The notes below the pieces were generated by a model. That model searched no databases and had not been told where the DNA came from. It was given only the letters and a program-made list of their open reading frames with translations. The position numbers were made by a program, and so were the translations under genes. This document shows positions 23,658-32,555 of a DNA stretch of 64,000 nucleotides, piece by piece. Origin of the DNA: JALOLV01 sp046295175 (GTDB lineage Bacteria > Bacteroidota > Bacteroidia > Cytophagales > Spirosomataceae); contig JBKBNY010000002.1 of the NCBI GenBank assembly GCA_046295175.1, forward strand, positions 372,001-436,000. The letters are read 5' to 3'. The first letter of the stretch is position 1; each line of letters starts with the position of its first letter.

Positions 23658-26336
23658 CTATTTCAAGACCATGACAGCCCCGCGTTTGCTTTCGATACCT
23701 CGTTCGGGGAAATCCTGACTGCGGAATTTGATAACGTAAGCAAAAGAGTCTGGCCCAAACTTCTGAGCGTCTTTGCCTTTGTTTTTGTAGGTGCCGTCCC
23801 AGTTAGAATCTTTTTGCTGAGTGTAATAGACAATCTCTCCCCAGCGATTAAAAATCGTGAGTTCGTAGTCGGTCACAAAACGGGCATCAACCAAAAAAGA
23901 ATCGTGTACGCCATCGCCATTTGGTGTGAATGCTTCTGGAACCAAAACCAAAGGTTCGCATTTATCCAGAATGTCAAATTCGTGCTTGGTTTCGCAATCG
24001 TATTGGTTCTGAACTCTAATAGAAGCACCTCTAAACGGAGCATCTACTAAGAATGTTCGGGTAGTTTCTTCACGAGTACCAAATTTCCAGAGATAATCTA
24101 AATTGGGTTCATTACGTGGGTTTGCATCCAAAATTTTGCTCTCTTGAAGGTTTGTACACACAAAAACCTCTTTTGGTAGGTTTAGTGTTGGCCCAGGCAA
24201 AATATACATATCATCGGTGAATTGCACGGTTTTGCACTCATCTCTAAATACTTTATTGATAATTTGGCTGATTTGTCCGAGGTTTTGTTTGACAACATCT
24301 TCTGAGATTGTTATCGAAACAGTTATTTTGTATTTGCCATCCTTCTCATACTTGTGCGTTACTCTTGTTCCTTCTTGCGGGGCCGAGCCATCGCCAAAGT
24401 CCCAAACGGCTTTGGTTTTCATGGGGCTACAAACGGGCTGGAGCGTAAAAATAACATCGGTACCTACACAGTTACCCGCATAAGTTACCTGAATACCATC
24501 GTCTTGGTTATCTGATTTACTTTTTACAACATTTGTTAGGCCAAGACCCATTTTACCACCCAATGGAGCCCCTTCGGTGTTTCCGTTATTTAGGCCAACA
24601 AAGTCTTTTCCACCTTCGCTATCGGGGTGGTCAAGAAATATCATCTTGTCGCTATTTTTTACCGACACAACCAATTTTAAATCCAGAACATTGATACCAA
24701 TCTGCTCAATGTCGCCAATCGGAGCGATTCGCATGTCGCCCAAAATATCATTGGTCGAATAAATAAGATTTTTGGCTTCGGTTGTAATATTTATTTGATA
24801 AAGCCTCGATTGGGTTGTACCATCGCCATTGAGCGTAACGTAAACCAAATCTTCGGATGGCGAGATTTCTACTCCGAATACCTTTGGTGGGGCAGGGATT
24901 CCAACGTTTATTGTTTTGACAAAAGTTATACGCCCCGTTGTTTTATCAAAATCGAAAATATCAACGTAGTTTTGTCCATTTTTTACAACAGCCACGGCCA
25001 ATTTATTACCACGGAGCGATACTTTCATGTATCCCGACTGGCTTTCGGGGGTATCGTGTACTAAACCCCCAGTAAAAGTTTGTTCCGAAGAAAAACCGTT
25101 TGAGTCTATCTTCATCACTTTAAATCTATTATTTCCAGCTTCGTGCGTAATCACCCACATACCTTGCTGGTCGGCGGCGTAAGTATAGGCAATTCGCTCG
25201 GTCAAGTTATTGGCAAGTATTATGTCTCTTTCGAGCATTCCGCCATCACCATTATTGAGTCGTGTATCAATGACCGAATAATTGAGAGATTTCGTGGCGG
25301 CATTATAAGAAAGTACGTAGTAATTGACATGCGGACACTCATTACAGCTATATTTTGGCATAATGAGTGCAGGGGTAGTTGAGGTCAGACTACCACTATT
25401 TATCGTCCCGATTACATTGCCCTGACTATTGTAAATGTTTCGGCCGTCGGTTGTGAAAGCTATTTCTCCTTTCGGATTAAAAACCATTGCTTGGCTCTGT
25501 TCCGAAGACATCGGGTTGCCTGTTTCTGATTTAATTGTGTAGTCTGTCGTCTCAAATTCGTCTTTGAATAATTCACCTTCTTTGAGGGTAATATCTCTTA
25601 CTTTCGGCACGACCGTTGGTTGTACCGAAAATGCCGCTTTATCGCCAAGGTACCATTTCTCAGTTTTATCGGCTGATGGAGCCGACTCTAAACAGAACTT
25701 GACATTGATACGAGCCATTTTTTTACAGCCTGTTATGTTATCTGTGACTTCTACAGAGTAGCAGCCAGATTTATCTACATCAATCGTTGGAGTTGTTTGG
25801 CCCTTCGGCGACCATAAATAAGAAACGTTATTGGGAGCAGGATTGCCTTGAATGGCATTAAATGGGTCGAGTTTTACGGTTTTACCCGAGCAAACTGTGG
25901 TGTCGGCCTTTTCTCTTTTATTGAATAATGGTTTTGACGGGGGTGAATATTTTCGAACTTCAATGGTTAATTGTTTGGGTGGTAGCTCAAAAGAAGTCCC
26001 GATTTGTCGTGTAAGAGTTACATTGTATGTGCCTGTTCTCGAAAACAAATGTCTCGGATTCTGCAATATACTATTATTGTTTACGCCCGAGCTGGGGTCG
26101 CCGAAATTCCAAATCCAACCATCTGCTCTCGGAGTATTATCATCAAAAAATAGTGTTGGCTCGTTGCAGGCTTGAACCGACACATTCGTACTCTCATTTA
26201 TACAAACTGTGGTGATAGCCCCGTTGGGTCTGCCCAGATTACCGCTTACTCTTTGTCCTAAAGCATTTAGAGAGAGTATGCCGAATAAAGCTACAATAAA
26301 AAATATCCGCTTGTATGTATCATTACCGCCCCACAT
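23658..26336 (-). CDS. Large secreted PKD protein with gliding/T9SS type B C-terminal domain
   Basis: Cell-surface protein of 892 residues. A signal peptide covers about residues 10-28 ('FFIVALFGILSLNALGQ'). A PKD-like domain lies near residues 60-130 ('WIWNFGDPSS', 'HLFSRTGTYNVTL'). A central region of about 350 residues looks like a beta-propeller. A second PKD domain lies near 645-690 ('AVWDFGDGSAP', 'HKYEKDGKYKITV'). The C-terminus has the CHU_C/type B sorting signature: 'VPEAFTPNGDGVHD', 'LTIFNRWGEIVY' and a final 'GAVMVLK'. Such proteins are exported by the type IX secretion system and include SprB-like adhesins. It is divergent from a PorP/SprF gene, the standard partner for type B substrates. 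Confidence 0.88.
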   Translation of the reverse strand: MWGGNDTYKRIFFIVALFGILSLNALGQRVSGNLGRPNGAITTVCINESTNVSVQACNEPTLFFDDNTPRADGWIWNFGDPSSGVNNNSILQNPRHLFSRTGTYNVTLTRQIGTSFELPPKQLTIEVRKYSPPSKPLFNKREKADTTVCSGKTVKLDPFNAIQGNPAPNNVSYLWSPKGQTTPTIDVDKSGCYSVEVTDNITGCKKMARINVKFCLESAPSADKTEKWYLGDKAAFSVQPTVVPKVRDITLKEGELFKDEFETTDYTIKSETGNPMSSEQSQAMVFNPKGEIAFTTDGRNIYNSQGNVIGTINSGSLTSTTPALIMPKYSCNECPHVNYYVLSYNAATKSLNYSVIDTRLNNGDGGMLERDIILANNLTERIAYTYAADQQGMWVITHEAGNNRFKVMKIDSNGFSSEQTFTGGLVHDTPESQSGYMKVSLRGNKLAVAVVKNGQNYVDIFDFDKTTGRITFVKTINVGIPAPPKVFGVEISPSEDLVYVTLNGDGTTQSRLYQINITTEAKNLIYSTNDILGDMRIAPIGDIEQIGINVLDLKLVVSVKNSDKMIFLDHPDSEGGKDFVGLNNGNTEGAPLGGKMGLGLTNVVKSKSDNQDDGIQVTYAGNCVGTDVIFTLQPVCSPMKTKAVWDFGDGSAPQEGTRVTHKYEKDGKYKITVSITISEDVVKQNLGQISQIINKVFRDECKTVQFTDDMYILPGPTLNLPKEVFVCTNLQESKILDANPRNEPNLDYLWKFGTREETTRTFLVDAPFRGASIRVQNQYDCETKHEFDILDKCEPLVLVPEAFTPNGDGVHDSFLVDARFVTDYELTIFNRWGEIVYYTQQKDSNWDGTYKNKGKDAQKFGPDSFAYVIKFRSQDFPERGIESKRGAVMVLK

Positions 26337-26639
26337 AATGCGTTAATATTTAACCGATTATAAAATCCCTGACAATATTTTTTATCTTTAAATTCTGAAA
26401 AACAGATTATTTACATTTACTGTGATTCAGAAACCAACTTTATAACTATTTTTTGCGTCTAAGAGTTGTATTGAATATGCTTTTTTATGGATTTTAACGT
26501 GAAAAGTTTAAATTTTATTTCAACTTTTCCAAATGTTTTACCGAATATTGACGGTTTCTATTAATATAAATCTGCTATCATTGCTTTGGAATGAATTTTG
26601 CTTAATTACAAAGACGTACTATGCCAATATATCGTTGTC

Positions 26640-27674
26640 ATGAATAAAAAAAATCTTTTGACTCTTATTGGTTCTTTGGTGTCCCTGATTACACTCGCCC
26701 AAGACCCTCAGTTTTCGCAATTTTATGCGGCTCCGCTGTATATGAACCCTGCTTTTGCGGGTTCGTCGATGGCTCCGCGTCTGATTGCCAATTATCGCAA
26801 CCAATGGCCAAGTCTTGATGCAAATTTTGTTACATCGGCGGTATCGGCCGACTTATACTTCGATAAAGTCAACAGCGGTCTGGGGCTTTTAGTCGTGAAC
26901 GATACGCAAGGATTCAGTAAATTGAAGCGTACACAAGTAAACTTACAATACTCTTACGGGTTTCGTCTAAGCGAAGGTACTACCATCAAACTCGGTGTGC
27001 AGGGCGGGCAACATTTTAGTAATGTGGATGACTACGGTTTGATTTATGGATACCAACAAAGTGGCTCGGCGTTTCTACCCGTAACAACCGACCCGATTTC
27101 GGGTAATATCCAGAGAAGTATCAATTACCTTAATTTTGGTGGTGGGGTTTTACTTTATAACGATAAATCTTGGTTTGGATTTTCGGGACATAACGTCAAT
27201 CGTCCGAATGTTTCGATGATTAATGCCGATTCACGATTACCAGTTAAATATAGTGCTCATGGCGGGGTTAATATCCCGATTCGTACGGCTATGTTCAACG
27301 GACGTGCTGCTGGTGCCGGAAAAGAGTTGATTGCTACTCCTGCGTTTAATTTCAAAAAACAAGGGAAATTCAGTCAGCTGGATGCAGGTTTGTATTTGAC
27401 GTACTCGCCGGTTACGATTGGGGCTTGGTATCGCGGGATTCCGATTAAACAATTAAACTCAGGAGCTAAAAATAACGATGCTGTCATTGCATTGATTGGT
27501 TTCAGACAAGATGCCTTCTCGATAGGATACAGCTACGACATAACCGTTTCTAATTTAGGATTCTCGACAGGAGGGGCCCACGAACTATCTATTTCGTACC
27601 AATTCGATGCTTTCGAACCTGAGCCAAAACGCTCTCGTCGTAGAAATAAAGAATTGTCGTGTCCGAAGTTTTAA
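26640..27674 (+). CDS. PorP/SprF family type IX secretion membrane protein
   Basis: Outer-membrane beta-barrel of about 344 residues. The frame is open from 26598, but the ATG chosen begins a proper signal peptide ('MNKKNLLTLIGSLVSLITLAQ'). The mature N-terminus 'DPQFSQFYAAPLYMNPAFAGS' region is diagnostic for PorP/SprF. These proteins help T9SS export or anchor type B CTD substrates such as SprB. The divergent PKD/CTD protein starting at 26336 is the probable cognate substrate. The C-terminus is Arg/Lys-rich ('KRSRRRNKE'), unusual for a barrel end and possibly periplasmic. Confidence 0.9.
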   Translation: MNKKNLLTLIGSLVSLITLAQDPQFSQFYAAPLYMNPAFAGSSMAPRLIANYRNQWPSLDANFVTSAVSADLYFDKVNSGLGLLVVNDTQGFSKLKRTQVNLQYSYGFRLSEGTTIKLGVQGGQHFSNVDDYGLIYGYQQSGSAFLPVTTDPISGNIQRSINYLNFGGGVLLYNDKSWFGFSGHNVNRPNVSMINADSRLPVKYSAHGGVNIPIRTAMFNGRAAGAGKELIATPAFNFKKQGKFSQLDAGLYLTYSPVTIGAWYRGIPIKQLNSGAKNNDAVIALIGFRQDAFSIGYSYDITVSNLGFSTGGAHELSISYQFDAFEPEPKRSRRRNKELSCPKF

Positions 27675-27731
27675 TGGTATTTATACCCTAAAAACTACCT
27701 ATAAATGAAATAATATTTGCTTTTTTGTATT

Positions 27732-27758
27732 AAAGGTTTGGTTTTCCAAGCCTTTTTT
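27732..27758 (+). terminator. Intrinsic terminator after the PorP/SprF gene
   Basis: AAAGGTTTGG and CCAAGCCTTT pair with one G-U around a TTTT loop and run into a T6 tract. Confidence 0.65.
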
Positions 27759-27816
27759 GCATTATATTGCAGGATAATTTGTCAAACAAAACACTAACCA
27801 AAATAAATTTTTATTT

Positions 27817-29289
27817 ATGAACAAAAGTATTTGGCGTAAAAAGCCGATGTCAGCATTCGAGGCTGATATTAAAAACAATCAGTTAAAGAGAGTCATGGGT
27901 AAGTGGAGTCTTACGGCTATTGGTATCGGTGGTATCATTGGCGGTGGGATTTTTGTACTTACTGGTACCGCCGCACATTACCATGCGGGCCCAGCATTGG
28001 CTCTATCTTTTATTGTAGCAGGCATTGGCTGTGTTTTTGCTGCGTTGTGTTATTCTGAATTTGCTTCGATGCTACCAGTTGAAGGCTCGGCTTATGCTTA
28101 CGCCTATGGTACAATCGGTGAGCTTTTTGCTTGGATTATCGGCTGGGGGCTGATTCTCGAATACGCAATGGGTGCAATGACCGTCGCCGTTAGTTGGTCG
28201 GGGTATTTCAATAAACTTTTACATTTATTCGGGATTCACATTCCTGCCAACCTCACCAACGACCCATTCTCTTACGCCAACATGCCCGGTTCGGATGGTT
28301 CGTTTGCATTCAACCTACCTGCTTTTCTCATCACTTGGGTTGTTACGTGGGTTCTTGTAAAAGGTATCAAAGAGGCTGCCAATACCAACAACCTAATCGT
28401 AATCCTTAAAACATCCGCTGTTTTATTTGTGATTATCGTAGGTGCGTTTTTTGTAAATTCGGCCAACTGGACTCCATTCATCCCAGAGCCAGAAATGGTA
28501 GCTCATGCCGATGGCTCAGTAAAAGAAGCCTACGGTATCAAGGGGATTTTGAGTGGTGCTGCAGCTATTTTCTTTGCGTATATTGGTTTTGATGTTGTAT
28601 CTACTTCGGCTGGTGAGGCCATCAATCCTAAAAAAGATATTCCGTTTGCCATTATTGCTTCGTTATTGATTTGTACAATCCTTTATATCTTGGTGTCTTT
28701 GGTATTGACAGGTATGATTAACTACAAAGACATCACGGGCGATGCCTTGAAAGCTCCGGTAGCGTTTGCATTCGATAAAGTAGGGCAATCGTGGGCCGTA
28801 TTTATTATCACAACGGCCGCAACAGTAGGTTTGGTATCGGTGATGTTGGTGATGATGTTGGGTCAGACGCGTGTATTCTTAGGAATGTCGAAAGATGGTT
28901 TATTGCCAGGTTTCTTCCGTCAGATTCACACTACGTTCCAAACACCTTGGAAAAGCACTATCTTAGTAGGTTTTGTGGTTTCGGTTGTGGCATCGTTTAC
29001 ACCGATTGGCGTATTGAGCGACATGACGAGCTTCGGAACACTCTTTGCGTTTGCAATGGTTTGTTTAGCGGTTTTGATTTTGCGTTTCCGTGAGCCAAAT
29101 CGCGAGCGTCCGTTCAAAACACCAATGTTGCTTCTCATTGCTCCGCTCGGAATCATCACAAACTTTGCGTTGATGGCACTTTTAGATAGCAAAGCTCAAC
29201 AATTTGCAATGCTTTGGATGGGTCTTGGTTTGTTGGTGTATTTCATTTACAGCCGCAACAAGAGCAAACTTAATGATATGGAAGAATAA
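27817..29289 (+). CDS. APC-family amino acid permease
   Basis: Inner-membrane amino acid transporter of 490 residues with about twelve hydrophobic segments. Helix I has the substrate-binding break 'GIGGIIGGGIFVLTG' near residues 36-50. 'GFDVVSTSAGEAINPKKDIP' near 260-280 is the helix VI-VII region shared by the cationic amino acid transporter (CAT/YfnA-like) group. The substrate cannot be fixed from sequence; neutral or cationic amino acids are typical. It is a single gene, followed by a dispersed palindrome that can act as a terminator. Confidence 0.9.
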   Translation: MNKSIWRKKPMSAFEADIKNNQLKRVMGKWSLTAIGIGGIIGGGIFVLTGTAAHYHAGPALALSFIVAGIGCVFAALCYSEFASMLPVEGSAYAYAYGTIGELFAWIIGWGLILEYAMGAMTVAVSWSGYFNKLLHLFGIHIPANLTNDPFSYANMPGSDGSFAFNLPAFLITWVVTWVLVKGIKEAANTNNLIVILKTSAVLFVIIVGAFFVNSANWTPFIPEPEMVAHADGSVKEAYGIKGILSGAAAIFFAYIGFDVVSTSAGEAINPKKDIPFAIIASLLICTILYILVSLVLTGMINYKDITGDALKAPVAFAFDKVGQSWAVFIITTAATVGLVSVMLVMMLGQTRVFLGMSKDGLLPGFFRQIHTTFQTPWKSTILVGFVVSVVASFTPIGVLSDMTSFGTLFAFAMVCLAVLILRFREPNRERPFKTPMLLLIAPLGIITNFALMALLDSKAQQFAMLWMGLGLLVYFIYSRNKSKLNDMEE

Positions 29290-29310
29290 TCTTTATTAGT
29301 TTACTGGTTT

Positions 29311-29358
29311 AACACTGACAGGGACTTGCCTTCTGGCGTTCAAAACCCTGTCAGTGTT
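29311..29358. terminator. Long perfect hairpin, CTGACAGGG repeat family
   Basis: AACACTGACAGGG and CCCTGTCAGTGTT are perfect 13-bp arms with a 22-base loop, between convergent genes. The arms share the CTGACAGGG core with the elements at 4183 and 12361. Confidence 0.65.
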
Positions 29359-29371
29359 GTTATATCACTTC

Positions 29372-29938
29372 TTATTGTTTCATTACTTTCGTAATTTCGT
29401 TGAGTTTCTCAACTTTATCCTGAAAATCTCCTTTCAATTTATTCCGAATCGCTTGAAGGTTATCTAATGTTTCTTGCAACGAATCTGGCAAAATATCTTC
29501 TAAAATTTCTCTGAATCGCTTGGCAAAGGTCGGGGATTTTCCATTGGTCGAAATCGCAATTTTTAAATCTCCTTTTTTGACGACCGAGCTCAAATAAAAA
29601 TCGCATAAATCGGGTGTATCGGCCACATTTACCAATATTTTGCGAGCCTTGCAGTCTTCTTGTACTTGTTTGTTTACGGCTTTATCATCGGTGCCGACGA
29701 TTACCAAATCTTTGTTTTCGAGAAAAGATGGATTGTATCGCTCATAAATCAAGGTCAAATGATGGCTTTTGCTCAATTCTTCGATTTCTTCCCGAATCAT
29801 CGGTGCTACCAGCGTAATGTGGGCTTCGGGCGAATTTCGAAGTAATGCTTCGAGTTTTTCGAGACCGACGTTTCCGCCACCTACCACAAGCGTTTGGAGG
29901 TTCTCGATTTTAACAAATATCGGAAATAAGTTATTCAT
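29372..29938 (-). CDS. Precorrin-2 dehydrogenase / sirohydrochlorin ferrochelatase-like protein
   Basis: NAD-dependent enzyme of siroheme synthesis, corresponding to the N-terminal half of CysG (Met8/SirC type). It oxidises precorrin-2 and may chelate iron. From the chosen ATG it has 188 residues. 'LQTLVVGGGNVGLEKLEALL' starts the Rossmann fold near residue 10. 'IVGTDDKAVNKQV' and 'VNVADTPDLCDFYLSSVV' carry the conserved Asp region. 'IAISTNGKSPTFAKRFRE' near 133 is the family signature. The upstream in-frame ATG at 29971 adds 11 residues that do not fit the family start. Confidence 0.88.
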   Translation of the reverse strand: MNNLFPIFVKIENLQTLVVGGGNVGLEKLEALLRNSPEAHITLVAPMIREEIEELSKSHHLTLIYERYNPSFLENKDLVIVGTDDKAVNKQVQEDCKARKILVNVADTPDLCDFYLSSVVKKGDLKIAISTNGKSPTFAKRFREILEDILPDSLQETLDNLQAIRNKLKGDFQDKVEKLNEITKVMKQ

Positions 29939-30099
29939 AATCTCATAAACGGTTTTTCGATACCGTGCCACAAATATAAAGTATTAATGCCTCGATATAT
30001 TTATTTGAACCAGTTTCGTAAAACAATGTTTACGACCAAATAATCTTTGTCAGAACCATCAACGATAAGCTGCTTAATCGTTTGGTGCATTTTTTTATG

Positions 30100-30107
30100 T
30101 ATCTTTG
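30100..30107 (+). promoter_or_regulatory. -7 element before ppa
   Basis: TATCTTTG, a full match to TAnnTTTG, 56 bases before the ppa ATG. A TTTG at 30081-30084 is the only nearby upstream candidate and is closer than ideal. Confidence 0.4.
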
Positions 30108-30163
30108 TAGCCATAAGTATCGCTGATACGCGTAAGAATTGAAACTCAAAACTTTGAAACAAA

Positions 30164-30784
30164 TTGATGAAGCCAGTTTATAAATCGCATCCATGGCACG
30201 GGATTCCGATGGGCGAAAAGGCCCCCGAAGTAGTTAACGTTTTTATCGAGATTGTGCCGACAGATACGGTAAAATATGAGATTGATAAAGAAACTGGGTA
30301 TTTGAAAATCGACCGTCCACAAAAATACTCAAATGTCGTACCTGCACTTTACGGATTCGTTCCGCAGACATATTGTGGCGAAGAAGTAGCCAAATTGGCT
30401 CGTGAGAAATCGGGTAGAGATATAAAAGAAGGCGATGGCGACCCGCTCGATATTTTGGTATTGACCGAACACGCTATTCCGCACGGAGATTTAATCTTGA
30501 AGGCTGTTCCTATCGGTGGATTGTGTTTGTTGGATAAAGGTGAAGCCGATGATAAAATCATTGCCGTATTGGTTGGCGATTTGATTTATCAACATTACAA
30601 AGACATTAAAGAATTGCCAGAGAGCATCGTAACTCGTCTAAAGCACTATTTCTTGACCTACAAGAACCTCCCAGACGAACCAAATACTTGCGAGATTGCC
30701 TACATTTATGGTAAAGAAGAGGCCCACGATGTAATCCGTAAGTCGATGTCAGATTACCGTGATTTGATTTTCAAACCGATTTAA
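30164..30784 (+). CDS. ppa: Inorganic pyrophosphatase, family I
   Basis: Hydrolyses pyrophosphate to drive biosynthetic reactions; cytosolic, Mg-dependent. It has 206 residues. The metal-binding signature is 'DGDPLDILVL' near residues 96-105, the D-x-D-P-x-D core. 'YEIDKETGYLKIDR' near 44-57 and 'YGFVPQTYC' near 64-72 are conserved active-site strands. A terminator for this transcript lies inside the convergent membrane-protein gene at 30937. Confidence 0.94.
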   Translation: MMKPVYKSHPWHGIPMGEKAPEVVNVFIEIVPTDTVKYEIDKETGYLKIDRPQKYSNVVPALYGFVPQTYCGEEVAKLAREKSGRDIKEGDGDPLDILVLTEHAIPHGDLILKAVPIGGLCLLDKGEADDKIIAVLVGDLIYQHYKDIKELPESIVTRLKHYFLTYKNLPDEPNTCEIAYIYGKEEAHDVIRKSMSDYRDLIFKPI

Positions 30785-30864
30785 TGTGCCGTGGCACGTT
30801 GTGCGTGTCACGAGTTTCGAGAAGTAAACGAAGTCAGACGATAGTCGGACGGAGTTTAGCAGAA

Positions 30865-31143
30865 TTACCTCCTCAAAATAAACCTCGAAGCGAGAGTTAC
30901 GACAACCGTAATCATGCCCTGAACAATTATCAATACGCCCAGACTCATCTGGGCTTTTTTTATGTTGTAGAAATGGTGAATAGTTACGCTCAACGACACC
31001 AAAAAGACACCGTAAAGTATAAATTTGACGAGGCTTTTCATAAATTCAGAAACGTTTGTACTTTTCTGAATCGAAAGAATCGTTCGTACAATCAAAACAA
31101 GAGGCAATAGCCCGATTAATATTCCCACAAAAAGCATTTCCAA
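30865..31143 (-). CDS. Small three-helix membrane protein
   Basis: A 92-residue product with three hydrophobic segments ('MLFVGILIGLLPLVLIV', 'FILYGVFLVSLSVTIHHF', 'LGVLIIVQGMITVVVTLA') and basic ends. No family recognised. It is preferred over a longer plus-strand frame on the same bases, which has no hydrophobic pattern. A good -7 element (31161-31168, minus) precedes it. The 3' half of the gene contains, in antisense, a hairpin plus T-tract that looks like the terminator of ppa. Confidence 0.6.
   Translation of the reverse strand: MEMLFVGILIGLLPLVLIVRTILSIQKSTNVSEFMKSLVKFILYGVFLVSLSVTIHHFYNIKKAQMSLGVLIIVQGMITVVVTLASRFILRR
30937..30960 (+). terminator. Intrinsic terminator of ppa, inside an antisense gene
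   Basis: GCCCAGA and TCTGGGC with a 4-base loop followed by seven T. It is oriented for the plus strand, 150 bases past the ppa stop, and lies within the coding region of the minus-strand membrane protein. Confidence 0.65.
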
Positions 31144-31160
31144 AAATCTTTATTTCTCTA

Positions 31161-31168
31161 CAAAGATA
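31161..31168 (-). promoter_or_regulatory. -7 element for the small membrane protein
   Basis: TATCTTTG on the minus strand, 17 bases before the ATG. It lies back to back with the plus-strand element at 31182-31189. Confidence 0.4.
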
Positions 31169-31181
31169 ATAGAAAGGTTTT

Positions 31182-31189
31182 TAACTTTG
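31182..31189 (+). promoter_or_regulatory. -7 element for the SelW-like gene
   Basis: TAACTTTG matches TAnnTTTG and ends 22 bases before the ATG at 31212, so the leader is very short. Confidence 0.4.
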
Positions 31190-31211
31190 TTGGTACATCA
31201 ATCCTCTATAG

Positions 31212-31493
31212 ATGAAACCTAAAATTACGATAGAATACTGCCCCAAATGCGGCTGGTTGCTACGTGCCGCGTGGATGGCCCAAGAGTTATTGACTACTTT
31301 TGTCGAAGAAATCGGCGAAGTTGCCTTAAAACCAAGCGAAATATCGGGGGCATATAAGATATTTGTAAACGAAGAGGCGGTTTTCGACCGCAAAAGAGAA
31401 GGGCATTTTCCTGAAGCTAAAGAACTAAAACAACTTATCCGTGATAAAATTGCTCCCGAAAAGAGTTTAGGTCATGCTGATAGAAAAGCGTAG
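31212..31493 (+). CDS. SelT/SelW/SelH (Rdx) family thioredoxin-like protein
   Basis: Small redox-fold protein of 93 residues. It starts with a beta strand and the CxxC motif in 'IEYCPKCGWLLRAAWMAQEL' (residues 7-26), which is diagnostic for the Rdx family. In this form cysteine takes the place of the selenocysteine found in animal SelW. The 'GEVALKPS' strand and a 'FVNEEAVFDRKREGHFPEA' segment complete the fold. The cellular role of bacterial members is not established; a thiol-redox function is inferred. It is a single gene with its own -7 element. Confidence 0.88.
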   Translation: MKPKITIEYCPKCGWLLRAAWMAQELLTTFVEEIGEVALKPSEISGAYKIFVNEEAVFDRKREGHFPEAKELKQLIRDKIAPEKSLGHADRKA

Positions 31494-31580
31494 AATCGAA
31501 TTTTATGAATAATCGTTTAAAATAATGAGAATCATGCGTCATTCGGATTATTCGAAGAATTCGGAGTAAATAAAAAAGAT

Positions 31581-31600
31581 TAGAATCCGTGTCACGGTTT
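31581..31600. repeat. Copy 2 of the CCGTGNCACGG palindromic repeat
   Basis: AGAATCCGTGTCACGGTTTT is the inverse of the copy at 14691-14710. It sits in the leader region of the Tat-exported isomerase-like gene. Confidence 0.5.
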
Positions 31601-31663
31601 TCAAAGAATTCACAATTAACGATTTTCGATTAACTACTTTATATATTTAACCAAGACAAAACT

Positions 31664-32500
31664 ATGAACATCAGCCGTAGAAGTTTTTTGCAGCAGTCGG
31701 CTTCGGTAGCTGCGATGGCACTGATTGCCTCCGATTTAGAAGCCAAAGGAACACTCAAACAGTTTGGTTGTCAGCTGTACAGTATCCGCGATGTATTGCC
31801 GAAAGACCCTAAGAATTACATGAAACAACTGGCCGATATGGGCTATAAATTCTTTGAAAGCTACTCAAAAGACCCATTTTGGGGCATGAATACTGCCGAA
31901 GCCAAGAGTTTTTTGGGTGATATTGGCGTAAAGATGGTGAGTGCTCATTTGGGCTTAAATGATATTACCGACGAAATGGCCGCTAAGGCTGCCGAAGTAG
32001 GCTTGAAATACTTAATTTGCCCTGCGATTGGTCAACAAGGAAGCCTCGAAAAATGGAAACAAAAAGCCGATGAGTTTAATAAAAAAGGCGAAATCTGTAA
32101 AAAGCACGGCCTCCAGTTTGGCTACCATAACCACTCGTATTCGTTTGTTTTTGTAAATGGCCTAAAAGGTCAAAAAGTACTACTCGATAATACCGACCCA
32201 TCGTTGGTTTGTTTTGAGTTGGATATGTGCTGGAGCGAAGCCGCGGGCGAAAACTCAATTGCCCATTTAAAAGAATACGGCAAACGCTACGAATTGTGCC
32301 ACATCAAGCAGCTTTCTGAAAAAGGTGATAAACCCAAACAAACCGATTTAGACAAAGGCGTAATCGAATACAAAAACTTGTTGCGTACGGCAAAAGACAA
32401 CGGAATGAAGTATTTTTTGGTTGAGCAAGAGCAGTATCCGGTGAGTCCGATGGATAGTATGGCAAGCAATGCAGCGTATTTGAAGAAACTTAAATTCTGA
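31664..32500 (+). CDS. Tat-exported sugar phosphate isomerase/epimerase-like protein
   Basis: TIM-barrel protein of 278 residues of the xylose-isomerase-like (AP endonuclease 2) superfamily. The N-terminus 'ISRRSFLQQSASVAAMAL' is a twin-arginine signal, so the folded protein is exported to the periplasm. 'FGCQLYSIRDVL' near residue 34, 'SAHLGLND' near 94, 'FGYHNHSYSF' near 147 and 'CFELDMCWSEAAG' near 184 supply metal-ligand type His/Glu/Asp residues typical of the family. These exported members are common in Bacteroidota, often with glycan utilisation genes, but no such partner is adjacent here. Substrate unknown. Confidence 0.85.
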   Translation: MNISRRSFLQQSASVAAMALIASDLEAKGTLKQFGCQLYSIRDVLPKDPKNYMKQLADMGYKFFESYSKDPFWGMNTAEAKSFLGDIGVKMVSAHLGLNDITDEMAAKAAEVGLKYLICPAIGQQGSLEKWKQKADEFNKKGEICKKHGLQFGYHNHSYSFVFVNGLKGQKVLLDNTDPSLVCFELDMCWSEAAGENSIAHLKEYGKRYELCHIKQLSEKGDKPKQTDLDKGVIEYKNLLRTAKDNGMKYFLVEQEQYPVSPMDSMASNAAYLKKLKF

Positions 32501-32508
32501 TAGAGTCC

Positions 32509-32546
32509 ACCACTGACGGGGCTTTTTAGCCGCCGTCAGTGGTTTT
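32509..32546 (+). terminator. Intrinsic terminator after the isomerase-like gene
   Basis: ACCACTGACGG and CCGTCAGTGGT form 11 pairs, with an inner GGC/GCC stem and TTTTTA loop, then TTTTGGTTTT. It lies between convergent genes. Confidence 0.75.
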
Positions 32547-32555
32547 GGTTTTATC

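Noticed and set aside
30784..31110. Plus-strand ORF of 108 residues after ppa
   Set aside because: Low-complexity basic translation of the antisense strand of a convincing three-helix membrane protein; it also contains the ppa terminator.
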